Positions 33,636 through 46,025 of a stretch of DNA of 64,000 nt are shown piece after piece. Under the pieces are notes generated by a model. It was not told the DNA's origin and did no database searches. It worked only from the letters and a program-made list of their open reading frames with translations. Position numbers and translations under genes: made by a program. Position 1 is the stretch's first letter. Each line of letters begins with the position of its first letter. This stretch comes from Molossus alvarezi (Eukaryota > Chordata > Mammalia > Chiroptera > Molossidae), in the NCBI GenBank assembly GCA_037176705.1, contig CM073893.1, positions 15,624,074 to 15,688,073 on the forward strand, given 5' to 3'.

Positions 33636-33862
33636 TGACCCAGCTGGTGTGGCTTAATGGATTGCGCATCATCCTATGCACCAAGAGGTCACTGGTTTGA
33701 TTCCCAGTCAGGGCACATGCCCAGGTTTTGGGTCGACCCCCAGTAGGGGGTATGCAGAAGGCAGCCAATCGATGTGTCTTTCTCATCGATGTTTCTATCT
33801 TTCTCCCTCTCCCTTCCTCTCTATCTAAAAATCAATAAAAACATATTTAAAAAAAATTTTTT
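33636..33862 (+). mobile_element. Ves-related SINE, older subtype
   Basis: Full copy. The 10-bp duplication AAGCTGGTTT (33626-33635 and 33863-33872) flanks it. Confidence 0.92.
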
Positions 33863-33879
33863 AAGCTGGTTTCGGAGGA

Positions 33880-34146
33880 GTCAGATTTTTTGATTCATTC
33901 AAAAACTATTCATTTAATGACGACTGTGCAGCAGGCCTTGTTCTAGGCACTAGGGATCTACCATGGAACAAAAAAGACTAATATCCCTGTCATCACACTT
34001 TCCAGTATAGAGAGACAAATTGACAATAAATAAGCAAATTGCAGTTTATGTCAAGGATAAGCGTTACATAGAAAAATAAAGTGGGGAAGAAGAGTAAAGA
34101 GCACTTGGGGTGGTCAAAAATGTCCACACTGATAGTCACTCAAGAC
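33880..34146 (-). repeat. Antisense L2 relic (copy B, first part)
   Basis: 'GCCTTGTTCTAGGCACTAGG' and 'AATTGACAATAAATAAGCAA' follow antisense L2 order. Confidence 0.5.
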
Positions 34147-34419
34147 CTCAAGGAGGGGAGGGAAGAAATTATACAGGTGTCAAGGGATAACTGTTACAGC
34201 CAGAAGGAGCAACAAGAAGCATGAACAAAGAAGAGAAGAAGAGAGAGGTCAGAGGCTCATTGATCATAAGAATTCGGCTTTATTCTGAACTCTGAGATGC
34301 CACTAGACGGTTTTGTGCAGGGATGTGTTAGGATCTGATTTACATTTTAAAGCACCTTCTGTGCTGGCTGCTGTGTTCAGAAGAGTGAAGTGGGATGAGG
34401 TGGAAGCATAGAGGCCGGT
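34147..34419 (-). repeat. Right arm of the inverted duplication, probable source
   Basis: A 273-bp partner of 33047-33316. Antisense L2 text continues past its right end to about 34560, whereas the left arm breaks off. This arm therefore looks original and the left arm a copy. Confidence 0.9.
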
Positions 34420-34860
34420 GAGGTGGTTGCAAACAATCCAGGAAGAGTTGATGGTGGCTTGAACCAGGACGGAGGCAGAGAGAAGTGGTCAGAGTCTGGA
34501 TGTATTTTGAAAATAGACTGGATTTGTTGATGGTTTGGTTGTGAGATGTAAGGGCAAAATGTATAAAGTTTAGAGTAAAATTTTTATATTTAAGTGGCAA
34601 TATCTAATAACTCTCAGAAAATTACGAGTGGAGCACACAGGAAGGAACAATGCTGGAGATGAAGATTTGGAAACATTCAAAGTAGTGCCAGTTATATGAC
34701 TTTAAGAGTCTCTGTCAAGTGGATATGTGTTCATGATGCCAGTGTAGAGCTGGAGAATACTGAAACTGTAGCAATGCGAAGGTGTAGGAGGTTGGAAGAG
34801 GAGCCAAGATAGATAGGGAAACAGGATAGCTGTCATCAATTCCAATTCACTAGATTTTGA
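34420..34860 (-). repeat. Antisense L2 relic (copy B, continuation)
   Basis: 'GATGGTGGCTTGAACCAGG' and 'GGATTTGTTGATGGTTTGGT' follow antisense L2. The part past 34600 is more decayed. Confidence 0.5.
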
Positions 34861-36334
34861 ACTTTGTGACTCAGTCTTTGAAAGAGAATCAATCAACATA
34901 GTACTATTACAGCTATTTTTGGAAGTCTCCTACTAATAGTGATATTACCTGATTGTGATTAAAGCATCTGATTATTTGAATCATCACATAAAACATCTGA
35001 CAGTTGACAGAACTTTGATTTGAAAAATCAAAAGGGCAATTGGTATTCTTTGATCTTTGAGTTCTGTTTCAGGCTGCCTAATTTGCATTTATGAAAAATG
35101 TGTTACATCCACCTGTGATGAGCTGTCTCATTCTTCCCACAGGCACTAACCTCATACTTGTTTGGATTGAGGTTTGTTTGTTTTTTGTTTTTTGTTTTTT
35201 TTTTAATGTATAAAACACCAGGATTAATTAAATATTTACTTTGGGGTTTATAAATCTTTAATAGAAATAAAATTGGCTTTCCCTTTACGTGTTCAGGACT
35301 GTGAATTATAGTTAAAAACGAGTGTTACATAAGCAAGGTCCTCTGTGTGCAAACAACAAATCCAAGATTGAGCTGTCGAGTGAGAAGTCTCTTCTTGTTC
35401 TAAGACTACACTGATAGACTCCAAGCTTGTAGACTCTTGGAAGAGAGTGTGTTCCACAGATGTCCTCACAGAGCCCATATACTTCATTTACTTGTAAGAG
35501 CTAGGTTCTTTGTACTTCTCAAGGGTGACAGAACCATTGCATTTGGGTGGGATATTCATGGTTGAACATGATAGTCCCACACTTTGTAGGATGTTTCCTA
35601 CCCCTAACTCTTGGCGACTCCCCCCACTCCCCATAACTGAAAAACAAAAGTGCCCTCATACATTTCCAAATCTTCCCGGTTAAATGTCTCCAGTTGAGAA
35701 TCACCAGGAGAAAAGTCTACATAAAAACATCCTCTCTCCCCATCTATTTATTTCACAACTTTTCTAAGTCTTCTAAGTTTTTATAAATTTATAACTTTTT
35801 AAACTTTCATAACTTTAAAAACACCACCAACACAACTGATAGTAAAGAAAATGATCACTTTATAAAAATGAGGTAATTTTTTATATGTGCTTGCTTTTCT
35901 TTATTATTTGTGAAGAAACAATTTTGAGCCTAAATGATCTTGGATAGTTTGACATTAAGATAAACTTTACTGTTTACCCATGTGCCTAGAAAATAGTTTT
36001 ATTTTGGTTTTTTTTTTTTTTCCAAAATAGTTTTTATTATAAAGGCAAACTTGAATCCAGTGTGGGCCGAATCTCAAAGTCATGCATCTGAAAGTAATGA
36101 TTTTTTCCCTGTATTTATTTTTTGTCTGTCAAACTCAGATCATTAGGCAAACACCTGTTGCCTTTTCACCAGTGCCAACCCTTCTTCAAGGAAACCATAA
36201 CAAATAAAACTATTTAGGAAAATAAAAATGAATTTTGGGGTTTTGCATTTCCTAAGCTATGCTAGGTCCATTTTACTAGACTGCACAATTGGAGCTAAAT
36301 CTCCAAGGTCATTACACAACTCAGCCACAACTTC
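34861..36334. other. Unassigned AT-rich sequence
   Basis: No gene or named repeat recognised. T-rich runs occur near 35175-35205 and 36000-36022. Confidence 0.35.
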
Positions 36335-36338
36335 ATTT

Positions 36339-36395
<57 letters not shown>

Positions 36396-36629
36396 ATCCT
36401 CACCCGAGGACATTTTTCCATTTTTTGTTCAGGTAGAGTGGGAGGGAGAGAGAGGAACAGAGAGAAAGAAACATCGATGTGAAGGGACACATCGAGTGGT
36501 TGCCACCCGCACAACCGACCAGGGCCGGGGACAAACTGCAACCGAGGTACGTGCCCTTAGCGGGAACCGAACCCGGGTCTCTCAGGACCGCAGGCCGATG
36601 CTCTAACCGCTGAGCCAAACCGGCCAGGG
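36335..36629 (-). mobile_element. Ves SINE with an expanded tail
   Basis: Well-preserved Ves on the complement. Its 3' tail is a (TTTA)n run of more than ten units at 36336-36392. It inserted at or beside the 3' end of the L1 that starts at 36640. Confidence 0.93.
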
Positions 36630-36639
36630 CTTTATTTTT

Positions 36640-39390
36640 TAGTTTAATTTTAAAATTAAAGTTGGCATTCAATATTATATTAGTTTAAAGTGTGTAGTTT
36701 ATTGATTAGACATTAATATATAACACATGAAGTTATCTCCCCAATAAATCTAGTATCCATTCACCTGATACCATATTTATTACAACATTATTGACTATAT
36801 TCCCTATGCTGTACTTTACATCTTCAAGACTATTTTGTAACTGCCAATTTGTACTTCTTAATCCCTTCCTTTTAACCCAACCTCCAAACCCTGTCCCATC
36901 TAGCAACCATCATTTGTTCTCTCTATGAGTTTGTTTCTGTTTTGATGTTCACTTATTTTGTTTTTTGGATTCTACACATAAGTGAAATCATATGGTATTT
37001 GTCTTTTCTGACTGACTGATTTCACTTGCATAAAACTGTCTAGGTCCATCAGTGTTCTTGAAAATGGTAAGATTTCATTCTTTTTATGGCAGAGTAATAT
37101 TCCATTGTATATGTGTACCATATCTTCTTTATCCAACTTAGGTTGCTTCCATATTTTGGCTATTGTATAGAAAATGTCCTTCTTTGACTCTTGTTATAGC
37201 CTTTGTTTTAAAGTTTATTTTGTGTGACATAAGTATTGCTACCCCAGCTGTTTTTTCATTTACACAAAATTATCTTTTCCATCCCTTTACTTTTAGTCTG
37301 TTTGTGTCTTTCAATCTCAAATGGTCTTTTTTTTTTTTAATCTCCACCTGAGGACATGTTCACTGATACATATATTTTTTAATCTGGAGAGGAGAAGGGA
37401 GAAAGAGAGAGAAAGAAACATCAATTAGTTGCCTCCAGTACATTCCCTGACCGGGTATTGAACCCACAACCCAGGTATATGCCCTGATCAGGAATTGAAC
37501 CCGTGAGCTTTTGGTGTACAGGATGATGCTCCAACCAAATGAGCCACACCAGCCAGGGCTGAAGTGGTCACTTGCAGGCAGCATATGTATGGGTCTTGTT
37601 TTCTTCTGCACTTAGCCAGCCTATGACTTCTGATTGGAGCATTTAATGTATTTACATTTAAAGTAATTATTGATAGGTATATAGTTCTTGCCATTTTATT
37701 ATTCAAATTGTTGTTCTCCCCCTTCTCATTCTTCTTGAAGTCCCTTAACATTTCTTGTAATACTAGTTTGATGGTGATGAACTCCTTTAGCTTTTTCTTG
37801 TCTGGGAAGTTCTTTATCTCTCCAATAGTAGCCTTGCTGGGTAGAGCAGTCTTGGTTTTAGATCCTCGCTTTTCATCATTTTGAATATTTGTGCTAATCC
37901 ATTCTGGCCTGCAAAGTTTCTGTTGAGAAATCAGCCGACAGTCTTATGGAAGCTTCCTTGTACATACCTAACTGCTTTTCTCTGGCTACTTTTAAGATTC
38001 TCTCTTTGTCTTTAACCTTTTGCATTTTAAATATGATGTGTCTTGGTGTGGGCCTCTTTGGGTTCATCTTGTTTGGGACTCTCTGTGCTTCTGGACTTGT
38101 ATATCTATTTCCTTTGCCAGATTAGAAAGTTTTCCGTCATTCTATCTTCAAATAGGTTTTCAATCCCCTGCTCTCTCTGGTACCCCTTGATGCAGATATT
38201 GATATGCTTGATGTTGTCTCAGAGGTCCCTTAAACTATTCTCATTTTTTTTAATTCTTTTTTCTTTTTGCTGTTTCAACTGGGGTTTCTGCTACCTTATC
38301 TTCCAAATTACTGATTAGATTTTCTGCTTCGTCTAATTGCTATTGATTCTATGTAATGTAGTCTTCATTTCAGTTATTGTATTCTTCATTTCTGTCTAGT
38401 TCTTTTTTTATGGTTTCTCTCTCTTTGTGTAAGTTCTCAGTGATTTCATTTATTCTTCTAAGTTTATTGAACATCCTTAGTTTTTTCTTTTCTGATATGT
38501 TACTTTGTTTCCTCATTTTGGCTGCTTCTCTGTGTTTGTTTCTATGTATTAGGTAGATATGCTCTGTCTCCCAGTCTTGGCATGGTGGCCTTATGTGGTA
38601 GGTGTCCTGTGGAGCCCAGGGGTGCAGACTCCCTGGTTACCTTAGCCAGGTGCTCCAGAGTATTCCTTGTGTGGGTTGTGTGTGTCCTCTTACTGTAGTT
38701 GAGCCTTGATTATTGTTGGTACTTTAATGGGTAGGATTGTTGCCAGGCTGACTGGCTGTGAGGACTGACCATGACTATAGCAGATGAGCTGCAGTGGGGG
38801 GCCAGGGAGGGGGGATTTGACCCCATGGACTTGGATTCTCTGGAGCAGGTCTCTGGTACGTGCTGAGTCCACCCTTTAGTGTGTCATTTGTGGAGCGAAT
38901 TGGGTGGTGCTCTGGTGTGGTCTGAAGTTGGCCACTGTTGGTTCTGGGGCCTCTTGGGAGGAGCTCTCATGCCGACCCAGGTCAGCCATTGCCTGGGCTT
39001 GCCCAGGGCCACCTGGTAGGAGCTACAAAGTGATCTGTGGTTGGTAGCTGCCTGTACTGCGCTTGGAGGCCCGGGAGAGTTATGCTGCAAACTGCTTAGC
39101 AAGAGGTACAGGGCACGCTGAGGTCAGCTGCTGCTTGTTTGGGGTTTGTGAACCTTTGGGAGATTTTATAAAAGTCTGTAGCATGGGCCAAAGCTGGCAG
39201 CTGATGAGGAACAGCCCCTGAAAGAGGTTCAGGCTGGTGCATGGGTTGGATCTCAGAGAATCACAGGGTGGGGTGAGTTTGATGGAGATTCTGATTTTGT
39301 GCCCACCTTTTTCTGCAGGCTGGGTTAGGGGAGAGCTCAGCAAAGAAACAATGGAGCCTGCCAGCATTAACTTCACTTTCAAATGACTGC
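36640..39390 (-). mobile_element. L1 lacking most of ORF2
   Basis: In complement order: a 5'UTR shared with the HAL1 copies (about 38540-39390), ORF1 (about 37740-38500; 'TTTCTGTTGAGAAATCAGCC' is part of the reversed ORF1), the start of ORF2 (37170-37740), then directly the last ~150 bp of ORF2 (37030-37169), and a complete 3'UTR (36640-37030). About 3.4 kb of the ORF2 middle is absent, with the join near 37169. No frame is intact. Confidence 0.7.
37329..37559 (-). mobile_element. Ves-related SINE
   Basis: T-rich end, 'CCACCTGAGGACATGTTCAC', GA tract, and head 'CACACCAGCCAGGGC' on the complement. It interrupts the start of ORF2 in the deleted L1. Confidence 0.88.
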
Positions 39391-40026
39391 TTTGCCAAGT
39401 GTTATAATACCTTGAGCTATATACTAGGAGGAATACATTTAGTTAAGGAGGAAAAAGGGTCAATTATAAGATGTATCTTGAAATAGATATGCTTAGAACA
39501 CACCCTCCCCCCCCTTTTGGTTCACTTATTAAAATAGTCTGCTAGCCTTAAACAAAACCCTTTATAATCTTGTGCAGTATCTTAGGTATTGTCAACAACC
39601 AAGTAACAGTGTTAGATTTTGTTCTTACCCTCTATTGCCTGTTACATATCGGTTTTGAACATGCTGCTAAGAGCTTGAACAACATAGTAGATGAGATCCC
39701 TTGATGTCCCTAAGGACTTAAAATTTAGGCCTTTTATTATTAGAACTATTTAACGATGATGTAGAATTTTAAAATAAGAATTTTCCTTTGATAGCTATAA
39801 AATGACAGACAAACCTACATACTATGATATAATGAAGTGTTGAAATATTATAATTTAGACAAAATGAAAGCAACTCACACAAAAACTATTTTATGTTTTC
39901 TGAAATCTGATTTATTGAAATTGCCTTGAAATATTTTTATACCTGAGAAAATAAGGCAGAACACACTTTTAAAAGTAGTTTGTCCATAATGAGTATACAT
40001 TTTAATTTCATTTAAAAAACCGGATT
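39391..40026. other. Unassigned AT-rich sequence
   Basis: A C-run at about 39509-39516; nothing else recognised. Confidence 0.3.
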
Positions 40027-40734
40027 CATTCTGAGCTGAGCCTGGTGCCGAGCACTGGAAGCTCCGCGGGCGGCGGCCTAAGCTCCAGAGCAGCCCTCTC
40101 CCTCCTGGTCTCTCCTTCCTTTCCCACGGTCAGCATGAAAGCCTTCAGTCCCCTGAGGTACATTAGAAAAAACCTTTCAGACCACAGCCTGGGCATCTGT
40201 CTCTTCTGGGCGCAAAACCCCGGTGGACGACCCAATGAGCCTGCTGTATAACATGAACAACTACTCCAAGCTCAAGGAGCTGGTGGCCACCATCCCCCAG
40301 AACAAGCAGGTGAGCAAGATGGAAATCCTGCAGCACATCATCAACTACATCTTGGACCGGCTGATCATCCTAGACTCGACCTCACTCCTGTCAGCCTGCA
40401 ACACCAGAGACCTGGGCAGAACCTGGCGTCCAGGACTCAGCTGACCACCATAAACAAGGACATCAGCATCCTGTCCTTGCAGGCTTCTGAATTCCCTTCT
40501 GAGTTCATGTCAAATGATAGCAAAGCGCTGTGTGGCTGAATAAATGGTGTTCGTGACTTTTTTTTCCTTGCACAACAACAAATCCACAGGACCTTATTTT
40601 TCAACCATTTCACAAGGAGGACAAGTTGAATAGAACTTTTTTAAAAATGGAAGCAAAACTTAAAAAGGATCAGATCATCTTCTCCAAGGTGTTTCTGGCC
40701 TGAACTGTGATAGTAGTTATTTATGAAAAAGACT

Positions 40735-40796
40735 TTTTTTTATCCTCACCAGAGGACATGTTTTCATTTTTGTTCATATAGAGTGGGAGGGAGAGA

Positions 40797-40846
<50 letters not shown>

Positions 40847-41003
40847 GACGTGAAAGGGACACATCGAGTGGCTGCGTCCTGCACGATCCCAACCAGGGCC
40901 GGGGATGAATTGCAACCAAGGTCCGTGCCCTTGACTGGAATTGAACCCGTGTTTTATTAGTCTGTGGGCCAACGCTCTAAATGCTGAGCCAAACTGGCCA
41001 GGG
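40735..41003 (-). mobile_element. Ves SINE in the ID2 pseudogene 3'UTR
   Basis: Complete copy with a long (GA)n run (40789-40846). The duplication TGAAAAAGACTTT flanks it. Confidence 0.93.
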
Positions 41004-41230
41004 CTGAAAAAGACTTTGAATGCCCCTGCTGCTGTTGGAAGGTTTTCTTTATATTATACTATTCCCATCATGGGGAGTAAAAACATTAAAATCACAATGA
41101 ATTGCCCAATTTAAGCAGACTTTGACTTTTTTCAAAGGTGGAGCATGAATACCAGAAAGACCCAGTATTCGGTTACTTAAATGAAATCTTTTGGTCAGAA
41201 CTTACCTTTTTGACACAAGCCTACTGAATG

Positions 41231-41231
<1 letters not shown>

Positions 41232-41262
<31 letters not shown>

Positions 41263-41284
41263 AGAGAGAGAGAGCGAGAGAGAA
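41232..41284 (+). repeat. (TG)n(AG)n compound microsatellite
   Basis: About 14 TG units pass directly into AG units within the ID2-derived 3'UTR. Confidence 0.9.
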
Positions 41285-41446
41285 AGCTTGTGTACTCTTT
41301 AATCAGAGTTTTCTTGTATAGTGGCAGAAATGTATACTTCTGCATACAAAGTGTAATGATGTACTTATTTGTGATAAACTTTTAATAAGAATTTAGTTGT
41401 AAACTTAACGCTTTGAACAAAATAAATCAAGTGTGTTTATAAAAAA

Positions 41447-42734
41447 CTACCATGCCAAACATTTTTACTTACCTATTACCCTTTCCTTGAGGAAGAGTTA
41501 GAAATGGTTAGGAGGACTAGGGCATGACTAGCACTCTCCAGGCACTTTGTATAAAGAAATAGGATTATCTTTTTCAACTGTAATTTCTGGTGTTTTAGTG
41601 CCAGGGAGTTTGCTTAGTCTGATCTGTGGAAATGAGCAAAGTACTGGATCTGAGTAGCTAATAAGTTTCAGAATTCTTTATGAAAATGAAAATGGTACTC
41701 CTTAAAAGTATAAAAGAATTGTGTTGGAAGCATAGTGAGAAAAATGAAATGCACTTTTAACTTAAAACTTTTTATCTGCAAAAGATCCAACAGATTATAG
41801 AGAGATGTGCATTTTATTTTCAAAAGATATTAAAAATGTCTTTTCAATATTGATATTGGTATGCCTGAACACATTCTCCTTCACATCTGAGACTTTCAGC
41901 AATGAGAATGTTGCCAATGAAATGAAAATGTTGATACAAATACTGTAGATAAGAGTAGGATATTTGCTAAATTGAGGTTGGGGTGAGGGTTGTATCATGA
42001 AGCTGGGGAAAGTGGAATTAGACTAAATGAAATAATTTAAAGGACTTTCTATAAAACAGGCTTAAATATAAATGATAGAGTAAATCTAAGCAATGGGACA
42101 ATAAGCAAGAAAAAGTTCAAAAGAGAAAAACATGTAGACCTATGGTAGTTAAAAACTGCAATTTTAAGATATACATATATACACACACACACATATACAT
42201 ATAAAAACTTAACTGGATAACTGAATCAAGTATTTTGTTAATTATAGAGAAAAAAGACAAATTTAGCAATCAAGGGGAAGCTTGAGTTCAAACTTTATCA
42301 ATTGGTTAAATCCATTACTTAATCATCATTAATTTCTTAATATTACATTGCTTATATTATCTTGGGTTGTATTTTAAAAAGCAAACCTAAATTAAAATTA
42401 CATTTCACAGATCTGAAAATTAAAACCACAATATATCTATTAACATCCAAGACCACAAAATTGCTATTTGAAAAACTAAGAGGCTAAGTCATATTCATGA
42501 GACTTTTACAGGTTTAAGGCATGAAGTAGAGGAATCAATCCAGACTATAGGCTCCTTTGATCTGTTTGAGTCATAGCTCTGCACTCCCTGTTTGGGACAC
42601 TTAGTCTCTCTGATGTCTCCTTTCCATGTGATTCACCTTTGCTAAAGAAATAACTACTTAGAGTTGTTGTAAAGATTTAGAGGTGTAAGCATTTATAAAG
42701 CATGAAACAGAATGCTTCTTAGATAGACTTTTTA
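41447..42734. other. Unassigned AT-rich sequence
   Basis: An AT/AC microsatellite lies at 42170-42202. No gene or repeat family recognised. Confidence 0.35.
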
Positions 42735-42994
42735 TTTATTTACTTTTATTAATTAATTTATAGACTTTAAAAGATTTTAAATATTTTTTCTTTATTGATT
42801 TTAGAGAGAGAAGAAGGGAGAGGGAGAGAAAGATAGAAACATCAATGAGAGAGAACATCAATTGGCCACCTCCTACATGCCCCCTACTGGAGATTTGCCC
42901 CACAACCTGGACATGTGCCCTAATTGGGAATTGAATTGGCAACCTCTTGGTGAATGGGTCAATGCCCAACCACTGAGCCACACCAGCTGGGCTA
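42735..42994 (-). mobile_element. Ves-related SINE, older subtype
   Basis: The duplication AGATAGACTTTTT (42721-42733 and about 42996) flanks it. GA tract and 'CACACCAGCTGGGCT' head on the complement. Confidence 0.9.
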
Positions 42995-43039
42995 GATAGA
43001 CTTTTTAAATGGCTAGATTCCCTACCTTGCAGTGCACAT

Positions 43040-43099
43040 GAGCATGTATGCGCGCATGAGCACGCGCGCGCGCACGCACACACACACACACACACACAC
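43040..43099. repeat. Alternating purine-pyrimidine tract (CG/CA)n
   Basis: GCATGAGCACGCGCGCGCGC passes into (AC)n. Over ~35 bp it is almost strictly alternating. Confidence 0.9.
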
Positions 43100-43579
43100 T
43101 CACTTCTCATATTCATATTATCACATATATAAGGCAGATGTTACCTCTAGGTATTCATATGTCTATGAAGTTCTAAAAATATTTTTAATTTTGCATGTAA
43201 AAAACGGTTAATTTTCTTATGAAATACATATTTATCTTTTTTCTTCTTGTTGATTCACAAAATAAAGTATCTTACATGAAACTTCTTGTATTGCCATTCT
43301 AGCTACAATGCCTAGAGCAATTAGAAATTCTTGCAACTGAATCAGAAACCCAGTAATCCCATAGATACAGTTTTTGAACATCAAAATCTTTACTTAACAA
43401 TATATGAATACAAATAAATATTTGTGGTAAAATTTTAATGGTTCAACAAATGTTATTATTTTCACCATGTTACCAATTTGAACAACCTGTAGTTATAATA
43501 AAATACATTTTCAATGATAATCAAATACAATAAATATTTTCTAACTCAAAACAGAGAAAAAGGTAATTTATATTTAAAG
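43100..43579. other. Unassigned AT-rich sequence
   Basis: Nothing recognised. Confidence 0.3.
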
Positions 43580-43911
43580 CTATTTTATTTATTTATTTTT
43601 GTTACAGATGTTTCTCCTTTTTACTACACTGATTCTCCCTTCCCCCACCCTCCCCGCCCTCTCCCCAGCTTTGTTGTCCATGTCCACTGTTCATGCATAC
43701 ATGCATATAAGTTTTGTGGTTTATCTCCCCTTCACGTCCTCTTCTGGGGATAGTCAGTCTGTACCCCACTTCCACATCTCTGGGAACACCCCATTCCTCA
43801 GACTGTTATGTTCATTATATTCCACAAATAAGTGAGATCATATGATATTTGTCTTTCTCTCTTTGGCTTATTTCACTTAGGATGACACTTTCCAGGTCCC
43901 TCCATATCGTC

Positions 43912-44196
43912 TCAAAGGACACAAGATCTTTCTTTCTTACTGCTGCATAGTACTCCATTGTGTATATGTACCACTGCTTTTTTTATCCATTCGTCTACTG
44001 ATGGACATTTGGGCTGTTTCCAGATCTTAGCTATTGTAAATAGTGCTGCTATGAACATGGGGGTACATATATTCTTTCTGATTGGTGTTTCAGGCTTCTT
44101 AGGGTATATTCCTAGAAGTGGGATCACTGGGTCAAATGGCAGTTCAATATTTAATTTTTGGAGGTAACACCATATTGTTTTCCATAGTGGCTGCAC
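43912..44196 (-). pseudogene. L1 ORF2 C-terminal fragment
   Basis: Reads IPLLGIYPKKPETPIRKN and FTIAKIWKQPKCPSVDEW, almost the same as the plus-strand copy at 12339-12500. The two L1s therefore belong to the same recent subfamily. A frameshift after EWIKK scrambles the terminal MEYY motif. Confidence 0.88.
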
Positions 44197-45109
44197 CAGT
44201 CTGCATTCCCAAAAGCAGTGTACTAGAGTCCTCTTTTCTCCACACCCTCACCAACACTTGTTGTTTGATTTGTTGATGGCAGCCATTCTGACAGGTGTGA
44301 GGTGATACCTCATTGTTGTTTTAATTTGCATCTCTCTGATGATTAGTGATGTTGAGCATTTCTTCATATGTCTCTTAGCCATTTGTATGTCCTGTTTGGA
44401 GAGGTGTCTATTTAGTTCCTCTGCCCATTTTCTAATTGGGTTCTTTGTCTTCCTTTTGTTGAGTTGGATGAGCACTCTCTATATATTGAAAATTAACTTC
44501 TTATCTGATATATCATTGGCAATTATGCTCTCCCATACAGTGGGTAGCATTTCCATTTTCATAATTGTATCTTTTGCTGTGCAGAAGCTTTTGAGTTTAT
44601 TTAGTCCCATGTGTTCATTTTCTTGTTTGTTTCTGTTGCCTTAGGTGATGTGTCAGTGAAAATTCTGCTGCATATGATGTCTGAAATTTTGTTGCCTACA
44701 GTTTCTTCTAGGATTTTTATGGATTCATGAGTCACATTTAAGTCTTTTATCCATTTTGAGTTTATTCTTGTGTAGGGTGTAAGTTTATGGTCTAGTTTCA
44801 CTTTTTTTGCATGTAACTGTCCAATTTTCCCAACACCATTTATTAAAGAGACTGTCTTTACTCCACTGTATGCTCTTGCCACCTTTGTCAAATATTAATT
44901 GAGCATATTGCCTTGGGTCCATTTCTGGGTTCTCTGTTCTGTTCCACTGGTCTATATGCCTGTTCTTGTGCCAGTACCAGGCTGTTTTGATTACAGTGGC
45001 TTTGTAGTATAACCTGAAATCTGGTTATGTGATCCCTCCTACTTTGTTCTCCTTTTTCAAGATTGCTATGGCTATTCGAGATCTTTTTGGTTCCATATGA
45101 ACTTTTTTT

Positions 45110-45350
45110 TTTTATCCTCACCTGAGGATATTTTTCCATTTTTTGTGCAGATAGAGTGGGAGGGAGAGAGAGGAAGAGAGAGAGAGAGAAACATTGACGT
45201 GAAGGGACATATCGAGTGGCTGCCACCTGCACGAACAACCAGGGCCAGGGACAAACCGCAACCGAAGTACGTGCCCTTAGCGAGAACCGAACCCGGGTCT
45301 CTCCAGACCGCAGGCCGACGCTCTAACCGCTGAGCCAAACTGGCCAGGGC
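45110..45350 (-). mobile_element. Ves SINE in the younger L1
   Basis: Full copy. The duplication TCCATATGAACTTTT flanks it inside ORF2. Confidence 0.94.
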
Positions 45351-45509
45351 TCCATATGAACTTTTGAAGTATTTGTTCTAGTTCTGTGAAGTATGTCATT
45401 GGTATTTTGATGGAGATTGCTTTGAATCTATAGATTGCTTTGGGTAGTATAGACATTTTAATGATGTTAATTCTTCCAATCCATGAACAAAGTATGTGCT
45501 TCCACTTTT

Positions 45510-46025
45510 TTAATATCTTCCACTATTTCTTTTTACAATGTCCTGTAGATTTCTGCAAATAGGTCCTTTACTTCTTTGGTATCTGAATTGTTTTGCCGCG
45601 ATGGTAAATGGGATTCTTTTTTTAGTTTCTCTTTCTGTGAGTTCATCATTGGTGTATAAGAATGCCGTCGGTTTCTTGACATTAGTTTTGTATCCCGCTA
45701 CTTTGCCAAATTCATTTATTAAGTCTAGTGGATTTTTGATGGAGTCTTCAGGGTTTTCTATGTATAATATCATGTCATGTGCGAATAATGAGAGTTTCAT
45801 TTCCTCTTTTTCAATTTGGACCCCTTTCATTTTTTCCTTATGACTGATTGGTGTGGCTAAGACTTCCCATACTGTGTTAAATAAAAGTGGCGATAGTGGG
45901 CATCCCTGTCTTGTTCCTGTTCTTAAGGGAAATGCTTTTAGTTTTTGTCCATTGAGTATAATGTTGGCTGTAGGTCTTTCATATATGGCCTTTATTATGT
46001 TGAGATATGATCCCTCTATTCCCAA
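45510..46025 (-). pseudogene. L1 ORF2 reverse-transcriptase fragment
   Basis: An open stretch of 171 codons with the RT blocks [30 protein letters not shown] and, at residues 81-84, FAHD in place of the catalytic FADD. The first catalytic aspartate is replaced by histidine, which should abolish polymerase activity even if the frame were whole. The downstream thumb-side sequence is [15 protein letters not shown]. Confidence 0.9.

Larger units (their letters stand above)
40027..41446 (+). pseudogene. ID2: ID2 processed pseudogene
   Basis: An intronless copy of the mRNA for the helix-loop-helix inhibitor ID2, which sequesters E-proteins and lacks a DNA-binding basic region. ATG at 40135-40137 follows the normal 'TTTCCCACGGTCAGC' leader. 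The N-terminus reads [21 protein letters not shown], missing one codon. A net +7 change near 40198 shifts the frame, so the HLH part ([11 protein letters not shown]...[15 protein letters not shown] and [14 protein letters not shown]) continues in another frame from 40223. The ID2 stop context 'TGTGTGGCTGAATAA' is at 40537-40539. The long 3'UTR runs to 'AACAAAATAAATCAAGTGTG' and a short A-run, interrupted by a Ves SINE. The frameshift falls before the HLH and later stops follow, so no ID2 function is expected. Confidence 0.92.

Noticed and set aside
40135..40539. A functional ID2 gene
   Set aside because: No introns, a frameshift before the helix-loop-helix, and a SINE in the 3'UTR. It is a dead retrocopy.
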